NCBI GenBank assembly: GCA_965222975.1
Contig: CBDCVJ010000047.1
Coordinates: 1 to 64,000, forward strand
Direction: 5' to 3'
Length of the DNA: 64,000 bases
Origin: UBA6168 sp965222975
GTDB taxonomy: Bacteria > Bacteroidota > Bacteroidia > Chitinophagales > Saprospiraceae
Shown here piece after piece: positions 34,147 to 42,987 of the stretch; within the stretch, counting starts at the first letter, position 1; every line of letters begins with the position of its first letter. The position numbers were made by a program, and so were the translations under genes. The notes below the pieces were generated by a model. That model worked only from the letters and a program-made list of their open reading frames with translations, was not told the origin of the DNA and ran no database searches.

Positions 34147-34849
34147 AATTGTTCCTGTTTAAACCAATTTCAATTTTTTTTCTAAACCAATTGGCAACGG
34201 CTTCTTCATTTTGAATTTCTCTTTTAAATTCCTTTATAATGTCAGGATGAAATTTTGAAGTTGTTTTGGCTGCCCACCCTACCCCTTGTTTTATTTCTTT
34301 GTCTTTTGTGTTCGCCATTGAGAGTAAAATTGGAAAAATAGTTTGCACCTCTTTTTTATCCAATCCTTTTTTTATGGCATAATGAATACCTGCACCCAAA
34401 GCACGAACAACCCAATTGGCCGGGTGATTAGATAGTTTTTTTATTTGAGGTATTGTTTTTTCAGGTTCATTTAATAAAGAAAATCCATAGACTCTTTCTC
34501 CAATTATATCGCATACGTACCAAATATCAGCCTTGGATATGTACTCGGTTGCTTTTTGAATGGATTGGTCAAAATGTTCGGCAAGTCTGTTTTGCAGCAT
34601 AATTCCCAATACTACATTTCCGCCTTCCCTTTTCAGCATTTCGATTTTATCACAAAATTCAATTTGTTCTTTTTCAGGGAGCATTTGATAAAAGGAATGC
34701 CCACAATACTCCAGCAAAGGAAATTTTACTTTCTTATTCAGAATTTGATTATCCAACGCTTGCACACAAGCCGATACTCCTTTGCTTGAATAAATATTTA
34801 TGCAATTATCGAGGTATTCTTTGATGTCCGACTTTTTGGTAACGACCAT
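34136..34849 (-). CDS. Second AlkD-like HEAT-repeat protein
   Basis: The 237-residue helical protein carries SKADIWYVCDIIGERVYGF, in which Trp110 and Asp114 keep the W-x3-D spacing of AlkD. NHPANWVVRALGAGIHYAIKKG and KQGVGWAAKTTSKFHPDII complete the HEAT core. It is diverged from the 32543 gene and belongs to another subgroup of the DNA alkylation repair family. First gene of the operon; its end overlaps the radical SAM start by 11 bases. Confidence 0.8.
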   Translation of the reverse strand: MVVTKKSDIKEYLDNCINIYSSKGVSACVQALDNQILNKKVKFPLLEYCGHSFYQMLPEKEQIEFCDKIEMLKREGGNVVLGIMLQNRLAEHFDQSIQKATEYISKADIWYVCDIIGERVYGFSLLNEPEKTIPQIKKLSNHPANWVVRALGAGIHYAIKKGLDKKEVQTIFPILLSMANTKDKEIKQGVGWAAKTTSKFHPDIIKEFKREIQNEEAVANWFRKKIEIGLNRNNYAK

Positions 34850-34897
34850 TTTTATTTAGTTTGAGTGAACCGTTGGAGGATATATTTATTCAAGCAT

Positions 34898-35239
34898 TTA
34901 AAACTGTGCAGCATCTGCAATCATGGTAGCAAGCATTTCTGTATCCAATTCTTCCATTGATTTAATTTTAATGTGCCTCATTTGTTTGCCTGTGCCTTCC
35001 AGTAAATTGTGCGGATCGGTAATTTTTTCAAAATTGGTAAAACCTAACGTGACATACTTTTTGGCCACAGCCAAGTAACAGAAATTCTTTTCCGTTGCAT
35101 ATACAGGTCTGCTCCATTTGAAAGTTTCGACCGCATTGGGAACTGTTTGTTCAATCAAATCCCTTAATGCCAGCAAAAATTTCCTTTGATCGGAGGCCGC
35201 ATCATTGATGAAGGAGGTAACTTCAGTTGATTTTTTCAT
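34898..35239 (-). CDS. DUF1801 / YdhG-like protein
   Basis: This 113-residue protein has the small YdhG/DUF1801 fold (FLLALRDLIEQTVPNAVETFKWSRPVYA ... FCYLAVAKKYVTLGF, MRHIKIKSMEELD). The function of the family is not settled. It is 48 bases upstream of the repair operon on the same strand and may be co-transcribed with it. Confidence 0.8.
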   Translation of the reverse strand: MKKSTEVTSFINDAASDQRKFLLALRDLIEQTVPNAVETFKWSRPVYATEKNFCYLAVAKKYVTLGFTNFEKITDPHNLLEGTGKQMRHIKIKSMEELDTEMLATMIADAAQF

Positions 35240-35402
35240 TGTATTATTTTTTATTTCCCAAAAGTAAAGGTTTTAATTATACGGAATCTTTGTAACATAA
35301 AATAGAAGGTCATTTTGCTTATGTTTACAGATCCTCAATAATTCCACACGATTATTTGTTAATCATGGAAAAATAAAAATGAGTTAAAGTAATCTTGTCA
35401 CC

Positions 35403-35591
35403 CTAACTCATCCTTTTAGCAAAATCCGTTTTATTTTTTACTTTTTGATTGCGGTGTTGGAAACTTGCTTTTTTTCCGTTGGCAGGTGCAGACATCACTT
35501 TCATTTTTGCATCCCGAGCAGTTTTTTTCTGTGCTTTCAAAGCCTCCGCATTTTTTTGTGCTTCTGTTCTTTTTTGTGCTTTCGTTTTCAT
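35403..35591 (-). CDS. Small basic Lys/Ala-rich protein
   Basis: I do not recognise a domain in this 62-residue protein. It is very rich in Lys, Ala and Gln (for example AQKRTEAQKNAEALKAQKKT), strongly basic and likely helical in the first half. An ATG start and clean stop, an isolated position and AT-rich flanks support a real short gene. It could be a nucleic-acid-binding or ribosome-associated peptide, but that is a guess. Confidence 0.55.
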   Translation of the reverse strand: MKTKAQKRTEAQKNAEALKAQKKTARDAKMKVMSAPANGKKASFQHRNQKVKNKTDFAKRMS

Positions 35592-35765
35592 TTTACTGAA
35601 ATTAATTTTTTAGTTGAATTTAAAAGAAGGGCAAACCCAGCCTAACTGATTTTTTACCCCTCACACTATGAAACACTATTTCTTTGAACGTTTTTTTCGT
35701 TTGCATTCAAAGCGAGAAAAAAGACTTGGGTTTTAAATTAGGTCACATCGATTCCTGATAGTTTT

Positions 35766-36584
35766 TTAAAGATCTTTCAAAATCAAAAGCGGAATCCGAA
35801 TATCCTCTGCCACTTCCTTGGCATCGCTCCTTCCGATAAGCTTTCCTATAAAATTGCGGTGATTAGAGTTCATGACCATCAGGTCCAGTTTTTGGTTAAT
35901 TGCAAACGACTCAATGGCCTCGGCAACTTCTCCAGCTTCGATTTTGAAATGGACCGGTGTTCCTTTTCTTCCATCAAACACCCAGTGTAGCACTTCCATA
36001 TCCCTTCTGGCTGCTTTTTTTTTCTTGCCGTCCTCAAAGACATGCAAACAATGGATGGCTGTCCCTTTGTCAAGCTTTTTGGAGATTTCACGGAGGAAGT
36101 TTATCAAGGCAATATCCTTGAACTCGAAGTCGGTGGTACAACCGATACGGGTGATATTGTCCGTTTTATAACCATCGGGAAAGACAAGCACTCCACAGTC
36201 TAATTTTAGAAGCATTTCCAAAGTGGTATTACCGAGTATTTTCCTAAAAGAATGGCTTCCTTTTTCCATTCCTAAGATCACGACATCAATGCCTTCGTCT
36301 TTAGCCAAAGCTGGAATGGCCTCATAGGAATATCTTTCATCCACGATGTATTCAATTTTAATACTCCGCCGTGAGCTTATCAGGTGGTCTTCGACAAATT
36401 GGTGAAGTTGCTCCATCACCTTTAGGCCTCTTTTGTTTTTTTGCTCCTTGCCCAATAGCTCTGGGCTTCCGAAAGCATGGAACATAATGACCTTGGCTCC
36501 CAATTTGCTGGCCAACAGGGTTGTATAATCGAACATCAATGGGGCATCTTCGTCAAAATCGGTAGCAAATAAGAAGTTCAACAT
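35766..36584 (-). CDS. Universal stress protein, two Usp domains
   Basis: The 272-residue protein has two tandem Usp folds. The first opens NFLFATDFDEDAPLMFDYTT and holds VVILGMEKGSHSFRKILGNT in place of the strict ATP-binding G-x2-G-x9-GS motif. The second ends LMVMNSNHRNFIGKLIGRSD and IPLLILKDL. The altered glycine motif suggests poor ATP binding. It closes the minus-strand stress-signalling island that starts with the STAS gene at 40964. Confidence 0.88.
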   Translation of the reverse strand: MLNFLFATDFDEDAPLMFDYTTLLASKLGAKVIMFHAFGSPELLGKEQKNKRGLKVMEQLHQFVEDHLISSRRSIKIEYIVDERYSYEAIPALAKDEGIDVVILGMEKGSHSFRKILGNTTLEMLLKLDCGVLVFPDGYKTDNITRIGCTTDFEFKDIALINFLREISKKLDKGTAIHCLHVFEDGKKKKAARRDMEVLHWVFDGRKGTPVHFKIEAGEVAEAIESFAINQKLDLMVMNSNHRNFIGKLIGRSDAKEVAEDIRIPLLILKDL

Positions 36585-36703
36585 AGATTTTTGTTTATGG
36601 CCAGTAAAAGGGATACATCAAGGATTACGGTAGTTTTTTTTGAATTTGATTTATCCATTTTTTCAAAATGGATAAAGTTTTTAGTGAAAAAAAATTCGAA
36701 AGC

Positions 36704-37036
36704 CTACCCTTTCTCTTGTTCAACAGAAACCAGTTTCCACTCCTGGGATGCTTGTTCTCTGAATAACTTAAGCCGTTTCCAAAATTCACCTCGTTGCACC
36801 ACTTTCCTCACCGTAGTGAAGTTAGGCTGCCAATTATTGACATAGCTCTGGTAATAACCGTTTAGATCCAGCAAGTGCAAATACACTTCGTCCAGGTCAG
36901 ATTCCGAACCTTCAGGTGGAACAGTGGTGAAACAAATGACCGGACAAGATTTTTCTTTGGCCAATTCCATCGCCTGCACATAAGCCCGATGGTTTTGTTT
37001 ATTTATTTCAAATGGGAACAAAATGGCTTTCTCCAT
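36704..37036 (-). CDS. Short Usp-like protein
   Basis: The 110-residue protein is read from ATG 37036 (EKAILFPFEINKQNHRAYVQ, CPVICFTTVPPEG). The N-terminal strand-helix-strand of a Usp fold is clear; the glycine motif that would bind ATP is absent and the tail (KLFREQASQEWKLVSVEQEKG) is unlike full Usp. The open frame continues upstream to 37108, overlapping the sigma gene by 10 bases, so a longer start is possible. It may be a single degenerate Usp domain. Confidence 0.65.
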   Translation of the reverse strand: MEKAILFPFEINKQNHRAYVQAMELAKEKSCPVICFTTVPPEGSESDLDEVYLHLLDLNGYYQSYVNNWQPNFTTVRKVVQRGEFWKRLKLFREQASQEWKLVSVEQEKG

Positions 37037-37098
37037 ATTCAATGATTTTAGAGAAAGACCCGATTCACGTTTTTGGTCACTGATCTGTGTCAATTTTT

Positions 37099-37680
37099 TT
37101 ATGCGCAAAGGGCCAACGGCATTTCCCTTTTGTACAATTTCGCCATCCGCTTGCGGGCCCTCGCCAAGCGCATTTTGACGGCACTTTTTGACAGGGAAAA
37201 CCGGATTTGCAAATCTTCCACTGAGTGGTTGTCAAAATATTTTAGGGAAATAAAAGTGCGGTCTTCTATACTTAACAGGCTCAGTACTTTATCCATGCCA
37301 TCGAACAGTTGTTCCCGATTCTCCAGTATTTCCTTATCCGCCAAATCATCGGCCAGGTCAAAACGCTCGTCCACACTGACTGACAGTTGTTTTTTTCTAT
37401 CCTTACAGAATTGGATAGCATGGTTTTGAGCGATGCGGTACATCCAATAACCGAGCAATTGCGGGTGCTCCAGGTTAGGAAGTGCTTCCAAGACCTTCAA
37501 CATCACATCCTGCACCAGATCGCTGGCCGTGTTCCAGTCTTTTACTACGCCCAAACAAGTGTGATAGACTTTCTTAAAATGGCGGTTATAGATTTCACCG
37601 AAAACCAGGTTGTCCTGTGTTGTTTGAAATCGGACGACCAATTGTTCATCGGTCAGGTTCTGAAAATTTTGAGTGGTCAT
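37099..37680 (-). CDS. ECF-type sigma factor
   Basis: The 193-residue protein is read from ATG 37680; the frame is open to 37812 but upstream residues look non-coding. Region 2 (FGEIYNRHFKKVYHTCLG, ASDLVQDVMLKVLEAL, LGYWMYRIAQNHAI) and region 4 (LLSIEDRTFISLKYFDN, SVEDLQIRFSLSKSAVKMRL) are clear. It differs from the factor at 10425. No anti-sigma gene is adjacent, but it follows the response regulator of a two-component/stressosome-like cluster and precedes two Usp genes, so it may be part of that stress output. Confidence 0.88.
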   Translation of the reverse strand: MTTQNFQNLTDEQLVVRFQTTQDNLVFGEIYNRHFKKVYHTCLGVVKDWNTASDLVQDVMLKVLEALPNLEHPQLLGYWMYRIAQNHAIQFCKDRKKQLSVSVDERFDLADDLADKEILENREQLFDGMDKVLSLLSIEDRTFISLKYFDNHSVEDLQIRFSLSKSAVKMRLARARKRMAKLYKREMPLALCA

Positions 37681-37830
37681 GTCAGCTATAATTATTGGTT
37701 TAAAAGCTGACACAAAGTTGGACAGACAGGCCGTCTGATTTAAGAGTGGAAAAGCGTATTTTGAAAAATCAGTAAGTCGCGTAGTGACTACGAGAATCGC
37801 GTAGATGAACAAAAAAAGAGGTAGTTGTTG

Positions 37831-38472
37831 TTAATCCAGCAAACCTTGTTTAATAGCATATTTCACCAATCCTGCCGTGTTTTTGACCCTCAGCTTCTCC
37901 AATAAATTTCTCCGGTGGGTATCTACGGTGCGGACGCTGATAAAGAGTTTTTCGGCAATTTCCGGATTGGAATATTCTTCAGTAATTAATTTTAGGACCT
38001 CCACCTCCCTTTGGGTGAGCGGCACTCCTGCCCTTTCTTTTTGCGCCTTCCCTGAATTTGTCAATTGCGCCACAATGATGGATGATACCTGTTGGCTGTA
38101 ATAGGTATTGCCTTCGTATACCGTTCTAATGGCCCGGATCATTTCTTCTTGTCCGGCATCTTTCAGCAGATACCCTGAGGCACCCGCCTCGAGCATTTTT
38201 ACAACATAGCCGCTTTCGGAATGCATGGACAATACCAGCACTTTGATGTCGGGGTAAGCTTGCTTGACAAGTTGGGTTGTTTCAATACCATTTGCCCCTC
38301 CCATCGCTATGTCCATTAAAATGACATCGGGCTTTACCTCTTTCAATTTTTCCATGGTTTCCCTGCCATCCTTGGCTTCGGCGACGATGGAGATGTCATC
38401 TACATTTTCGAGAATGGAGATGATGCCGTCCCTGAAGACTTCGTGGTCGTCGGCGATGAGTACATTTATCAT
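37831..38472 (-). CDS. NarL/LuxR-family response regulator
   Basis: The 213-residue protein has a receiver domain (VLIADDHEVFRDG; phospho-acceptor Asp54 in DVILMDIAMGG; the Thr/Ser position in VLVLSMHSESG; Lys in GYLLKDAGQEE) and a C-terminal LuxR helix-turn-helix (about 147-208; LTQREVEVLKLITEEYSNPEIA, SVRTVDTHRRNLLEKL). It is 5 bases after the histidine kinase gene, so the two form a pair. Confidence 0.94.
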   Translation of the reverse strand: MINVLIADDHEVFRDGIISILENVDDISIVAEAKDGRETMEKLKEVKPDVILMDIAMGGANGIETTQLVKQAYPDIKVLVLSMHSESGYVVKMLEAGASGYLLKDAGQEEMIRAIRTVYEGNTYYSQQVSSIIVAQLTNSGKAQKERAGVPLTQREVEVLKLITEEYSNPEIAEKLFISVRTVDTHRRNLLEKLRVKNTAGLVKYAIKQGLLD

Positions 38473-38477
38473 GTTTT

Positions 38478-39488
38478 TCAGTTATTCAACGGTATTTCGA
38501 CAGTAGCATTCACTCCCCGGCCTTTGACGGCATCAAGGGTAAAAAAGCCACTGAGAAATTTGGTTCGGGTCTCAATATTGCGCAATCCGATACCCCTGCT
38601 ATGATCGGTATTACCATTTATTTCAGAGGGGTCAAAACCTACCCCGTCATCTTCTACCATTAAAAGCAGGCTGTCAGGGTGTTTGATCAATTGGACACTG
38701 ATGACCTTAGCTTGTGAATATTTAAATGCGTTGTTCAGCAATTCCTGTGCAATGCGGTAGAGGACCAAAGCCACTTGGCTCTCCAACCTTTCTTTGACTC
38801 CAGAATGGTAAAAATCTATTTTAACTTTTTCACTGTCATTGGCTCTTTGGCAGAGGTTGTCCAGTGCAGCTACAAGGCCTAAATCCATTAATGCGCTGGG
38901 CATGAGTGCGTGGGATATACTGCGGATATCAGCGGCTGCCTGTTGGATCAATTCACTCATGGTATCTATCTTTTTGACGGCTCCTTGCGGCAGGTCAGTG
39001 GTATTGGATTTAATAGCATCCAGGTGTAATTTGACAGTAGACATAACCGGGCCGATACCATCATGAATTTCCTTCGCCAAACGCTGCCTTTCAACCTCTT
39101 GCCCCTTGAACATTGCCCTTAAGTTGGCCAACTCATGTTCATGCACTTCGGTTACATCTTCTATGGTAATGATCATCCCGTTCAGGATGCGCCGACCGCG
39201 AATGGACAGGTACTTTTCGTGGTATAACACAGCGTCAAGATCAAATGCTCGACGGCCATGCGTGAAGCAGTGGTTTAGTGCTTCGGGTAGTTCTGGTAGG
39301 TCGGTTAAGTATTCCATGACATCGGTTTCGATGACTTGCATGACCTTTTTTTTCACTCCCAGATTGGCCAGTGCTTCCTCATTGCACATAGTCAGAAGGC
39401 CCTCCATATCAATAGCCATGATACCAAAAGGTACTGCACCGAGGATTGACACCAAGAACTCGTGGGTCTCTGTGAAATTGTTTTTCAT
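38478..39488 (-). CDS. Soluble PAS-HisKA_3 histidine kinase
   Basis: The 336-residue protein has no membrane segment. A PAS domain (about 10-115; FGIMAIDMEGLLTMCNEEAL ... GMIITIEDVTE) leads to a HisKA_3 dimerisation domain with phospho-His142 (RLAKEIHDGIGPVMSTVKLH) and a HATPase_c domain (ELLNNAFKYSQAK, VEDDGVGFDP, RGIGLRNIETRTKFLSG). Its start overlaps the stop of the RsbT-RsbX fusion gene by 4 bases (ATGA), which indicates tight co-expression. It phosphorylates the NarL-type regulator encoded next. Being cytosolic, its input probably comes from the STAS/RsbT-type proteins upstream. Confidence 0.92.
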   Translation of the reverse strand: MKNNFTETHEFLVSILGAVPFGIMAIDMEGLLTMCNEEALANLGVKKKVMQVIETDVMEYLTDLPELPEALNHCFTHGRRAFDLDAVLYHEKYLSIRGRRILNGMIITIEDVTEVHEHELANLRAMFKGQEVERQRLAKEIHDGIGPVMSTVKLHLDAIKSNTTDLPQGAVKKIDTMSELIQQAAADIRSISHALMPSALMDLGLVAALDNLCQRANDSEKVKIDFYHSGVKERLESQVALVLYRIAQELLNNAFKYSQAKVISVQLIKHPDSLLLMVEDDGVGFDPSEINGNTDHSRGIGLRNIETRTKFLSGFFTLDAVKGRGVNATVEIPLNN

Positions 39489-40501
39489 CCCAGCAAAGAA
39501 TATTTAACAGCCAATACGGTGGCATCGCCGTAAGGCTTGTTGTACAAGTTGAAAATCTGAGTGGCAAGGAGTTGTGATGGCTGTTCCCAGTCCAGTTCTT
39601 CCTCATTTATGTTGGTCCTGATGCCGTCTGTACAGAGCAAAAGGGTCAATTCTCTGTTAAATGAAAAAGTCTGGGGCTGTAATGATCTCAGCTGATAACT
39701 TCCAACTCTTCCATCCGTATTTTCCAAATGGTGAAAAGTGCCGTTGAGCAGATAAGCATGAGTGTCGCCTACTCCAATATAGTGTAGTTTTCCAGGCGCT
39801 AAAACGGCAATACTCATGGCGACACCTCCGTCTTCATCTGCATTTTTCTGTAGATCGAGGTGGCAGCGTTCAATAAGTTTTTCCGCAGGAAGCAGATAAT
39901 GATCTTGTAATATTTTTTTTACCCTGTTGGCCATTTTTAAAGCTACCTGGCCCTGTCCCAAACCATCAATGACGGCAAGAAAAACCTTATCTCCGTCAAA
40001 TTCTTTTACTAAAAAAGCATCACCGTTCACCAAATAATTCTCATCGGCCAAGGAAACTGCCCCCAATTCAAATTCTTCTTTTCGCAGTGGCAGGTATTTT
40101 TCCAATATAACAGTGACCCCCTTATGTTCCCCTTGTTGAATTTCAAGCCAATCCACAGAACGCTTCGCTGCCGCAAACCCAACTCCAAGGCTGGCCACAG
40201 TAGTTGAATAACCTTCCCGCATGACCTTTGCAACATCCGGGATACCAGGCCCTTCATCTTTCACTTCAATGCGCAGTATCCGTCCATTGTTCTTCGTTGA
40301 AATAAATACTTTGCCACCACCCGCATATCGCATCGCATTCTGACAAATTTCTGAAACTGCCAGTGCCACCTGCCCGATCGAAATCTGGTCAAAACCAAGG
40401 TTTACCGCAGTGGCAGCAGCTTTGTCCCTTGCGATGACTACATCCATTTCGGTGGTAAGTGGTATGGCTATTTCATGCATTTCTTTAATATAATTGTACA
40501 A
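39485..40501 (-). CDS. RsbT-like kinase / RsbX-like phosphatase fusion
   Basis: The 338-residue protein joins two stressosome functions. Residues 1-140 are a GHKL serine-kinase domain of the RsbT/RsbW kind (SEICQNAMRYAGGGKVFIS, VKDEGPGIPDV, LGVGFAAAKRSVDWLEI). Residues about 145-338 are a PP2C/SpoIIE-type phosphatase of the RsbX kind (GDAFLVKEFDGDKVFLAVIDGLGQGQ, GVGDTHAYLL, LTLLLCTDGI). In the Bacillus stressosome RsbT phosphorylates STAS proteins and RsbX removes the phosphates; here both are one chain. The neighbouring STAS gene is the natural substrate. Confidence 0.88.
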   Translation of the reverse strand: MYNYIKEMHEIAIPLTTEMDVVIARDKAAATAVNLGFDQISIGQVALAVSEICQNAMRYAGGGKVFISTKNNGRILRIEVKDEGPGIPDVAKVMREGYSTTVASLGVGFAAAKRSVDWLEIQQGEHKGVTVILEKYLPLRKEEFELGAVSLADENYLVNGDAFLVKEFDGDKVFLAVIDGLGQGQVALKMANRVKKILQDHYLLPAEKLIERCHLDLQKNADEDGGVAMSIAVLAPGKLHYIGVGDTHAYLLNGTFHHLENTDGRVGSYQLRSLQPQTFSFNRELTLLLCTDGIRTNINEEELDWEQPSQLLATQIFNLYNKPYGDATVLAVKYSLLG

Positions 40502-40514
40502 AAGCGGTTGACGT

Positions 40515-40964
40515 CTATTTATTGATTGGCGCTAATTGTAAACCTAACCGACGGTACACCTCGATTAAAGCCCGCTTCAGGTTTTTTGACACATAAATAT
40601 TTTCCAGCTCCACTCCTGCGCTTACCATGCTCTGTGCCACGATCGGTTTGATACCGCAAAAAATGACATCCATGCCGATCAGTTGTAGTGTCTTGTTGAG
40701 CTTTATCAGATGTCCGGCGATGGCACTGTCAATCACATCCACGTTGCTGAGGTCAACGATCAGCATATCGTTTTCTCCCCTTCCGGCTATGCCGAGAATG
40801 CCGTCCATGATCTTTTTCATGCGGGCACTGTCCATGGTTCCGAAAAAGCCAGTGTACAGGCAACGGTCAGCTATTTCATTCACGACAACGGGTGTCTCTC
40901 CAATAATTTTGCGACGGCTAATAGCTACCTGTTGAGGAGCCTTTTCTTCTTGCTTCTTATCCAT
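40515..40964 (-). CDS. STAS-domain stressosome-type protein (RsbS/RsbR-like)
   Basis: In this 149-residue protein the STAS domain spans about 25-140 (MLIVDLSNVDVIDSAIAGHLIKL, VIFCGIKPIVAQSMVSAGV). The Ser in DSAIAGHL and the Ser in VAQSMVSAGV occupy positions where RsbS/RsbR carry phosphorylated Ser or Thr. The N-terminal sensor domain of RsbR is missing; only a short Lys/Glu/Gln-rich tail precedes. It is the first gene of the island, 13 bases before the RsbT-RsbX fusion. Confidence 0.87.
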   Translation of the reverse strand: MDKKQEEKAPQQVAISRRKIIGETPVVVNEIADRCLYTGFFGTMDSARMKKIMDGILGIAGRGENDMLIVDLSNVDVIDSAIAGHLIKLNKTLQLIGMDVIFCGIKPIVAQSMVSAGVELENIYVSKNLKRALIEVYRRLGLQLAPINK

Positions 40965-40998
40965 TGTAATTTGTATTTGGTTAAAACCTTAGAAAAAC

Positions 40999-41006
40999 CA
41001 AATGTA
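40999..41006 (-). promoter_or_regulatory. Possible -7 box of the stressosome operon
   Basis: TACATTTG on the minus strand matches the TAnnTTTG box and lies 35 bases upstream of the STAS start codon. No TTTG lies at the usual distance, so the site is weak. Confidence 0.3.
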
Positions 41007-41075
41007 CACTTTCGGCGGAAAACATTTAGGAGACCAAAAAGAGAGGATAGGTCACCCAGATAGTTAAATCATTTT

Positions 41076-41192
41076 TTAGAGCAGGTTCTTTTCCAGCTCA
41101 TTTTTCTTAATCCATTTCATGCATTCTTTAAAACTTTCAAAAACAAAAGCACGAATTATTAAATCAGAAATAATATCTATTTTCTCAAGCAT
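41076..41192 (-). CDS. Possible 38-residue peptide or gene remnant
   Basis: From ATG 41192 to TAA 41076 the minus strand encodes 38 residues (MLEKIDIISDLIIRAFVFES ... MKWIKKNELEKNLL) with an amphipathic, protein-like composition. It lies in the 713-base gap between the STAS gene and the broken Usp gene, where nothing else is seen. It could be a small gene or the tail of a lost one. Confidence 0.3.
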   Translation of the reverse strand: MLEKIDIISDLIIRAFVFESFKECMKWIKKNELEKNLL

Positions 41193-41677
41193 GTATATGT
41201 GATGCTAATAAGACTTTTCTGTTGCTTCTAACTAAATCCACTAATATGTCTTCCAAGGCGTAAAGTCCGAACTGGATATGACGTTTTTTTTATTTAGCGG
41301 TTAGTGTTTTACGAAGAAGCTTAATTAGCTGCTTCATTCACTTCCGCTGCCAATGCAAAAGTTTGTTTCTTTTGTTGAAAGCATGGGCAGAAGACTATTA
41401 TTGGAAAAAGGGTCACATTAAATCTTAATGTTTGAGAAAAAAATGAATATCCTTCTTACGATACTTTGGTAAGGAGCAGTGAAATATTCGAGGAAGTATG
41501 AATTATATTTTCCTGTTAGGAAAATAAACAGTATTCCTTTGGTTTTTAATAAAATTGTGCCGTTGGTAGTGTGACCAAAATCCTTTTTTAAGTCTTCCTT
41601 TGGAATTTTATAAAACTGGTCTTTTTAAGTCGGACAGAATTATATATAATTCTGTCTACGTACTTAAACATCTAAAT

Positions 41678-42005
41678 ATGAGAAGAATATTGTCCCTGAC
41701 TGAATTTGCAGGTCACGTACCGGAGGTGTTTCAATATGCCCTCGAATTCTCCCGAAAGTTTAGACCGAAGCCGCTAGCCATGTACGTATTGGCTGGGACA
41801 TTTCTTGGAACGGGTTCTTGACAGTGTAATGGATGAATTTCTACAGACCAATTTACCATATTTTTCCCCCCTTGCCCTGGTTATAAAAACCAAAGAACAG
41901 GTAGCCCTGTTGCCCATTAACAAGAGAAATCATACTAACGACTGGCCTTTGGCCACTCGGATTGAAATTGTAGGCAACATTGGGGCTGCCGTTTTTTATA
42001 GTTGA
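41678..42005 (+). pseudogene. Frameshifted Usp-like gene
   Basis: From ATG 41678 the frame gives RRILSLTEFAGHVPEVFQYA and LEFSRKFRPKPLAMY, a Usp N-terminus, then stops at 41821. The next frame continues the protein from about 41784 (YWLGHFLERVLDSVMDEF ... LVIKTKEQVALLPI ... GNIGAAVFYS) to a stop at 42005. One extra base near 41783 explains the break. Even when repaired it is short for a Usp, like the 36704 gene. It precedes the antiporter gene by 27 bases and was probably its operon partner. Confidence 0.65.
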
Positions 42006-42971
42006 TTCCGAAACCATTTTATCCATCTGCAAATGATTTTATTGTCCGCCATTGACCCGAACGCTCCAAAGTATTTATTGCTTGCCATTATCGTTATTGG
42101 GCTGGCGGTACTTCTGCGCTATTTCCGCCAACCATATGTGATAGCTTACATATTGGCCGGCGTCCTAATGGGCAAGCATGGGTTCGAATTGATTACCGAT
42201 GAAACGCTCATCACTGCAATGGGCGAGTTTGGGCTAATACTGCTGTTGTTCTTTATCGGTATGGAAACAAGCCTGCCCGATTTATTAAAAAATTGGAAGT
42301 TGGCGACCATTGGAACATCCCTCCAAGTGTTCGGTAGCATTTTGATGGTAAGTTTGATCGGTTTATATTTCGGTTGGCACCTCAACCGCATTGTCCTGAT
42401 GGGATTTGTGATAAGTTTAAGCAGTTCGGCAGTCGTCATTAAATTATTGCAGGATAATGGTGAAATCCAAACTACAACCGGACAAAACGTCATCAGCATT
42501 TTATTGATGCAGGATATTTTGATTGTTCCGATGCTTATTGCAACCAGCTATCTTGGAGGCCAAGCCCCTGCCACCGATGAGATCATCCGGCAATTGGTCG
42601 GCGGCACAATGGTCATAGGGGGCATTGTTTTGATTTTAAGGCAGAAAGAAATCTCTATGCCCTTCAGCAAGCATTTTGAAAATGACCATGAATTGCAGGT
42701 TTTTATGGCCTTCATTATCTGTTTTGGTTTTGCGATGCTCACGGCATTTTTTGGTCTGTCAGCGGCATTGGGTGCTTTTGTCGGTGGGATCATTGTTCAT
42801 GCCGCCCGTTCCACCGAGTGGTTTCACGATAGTTTGCATTCGTTCCGAGTCATATTTGTTACCTTGTTTTTTGTATCAATCGGCATGTTGATCGATTTAG
42901 GTTTCTTATTTGAAAACTGGAGAATCATTGCTTTGCTCATTCTTGCCGTTTACATAAGCAATCATTTTATC

Positions 42972-42975
42972 AATG
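42972..42975. repeat. Target-site duplication, left copy
   Basis: AATG precedes the left terminal repeat of the IS element and recurs at 44200-44203 directly after the right one. A 4-base duplication fits IS3-family elements. Confidence 0.85.
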
Positions 42976-42987
42976 TGTCCTCTTCCC

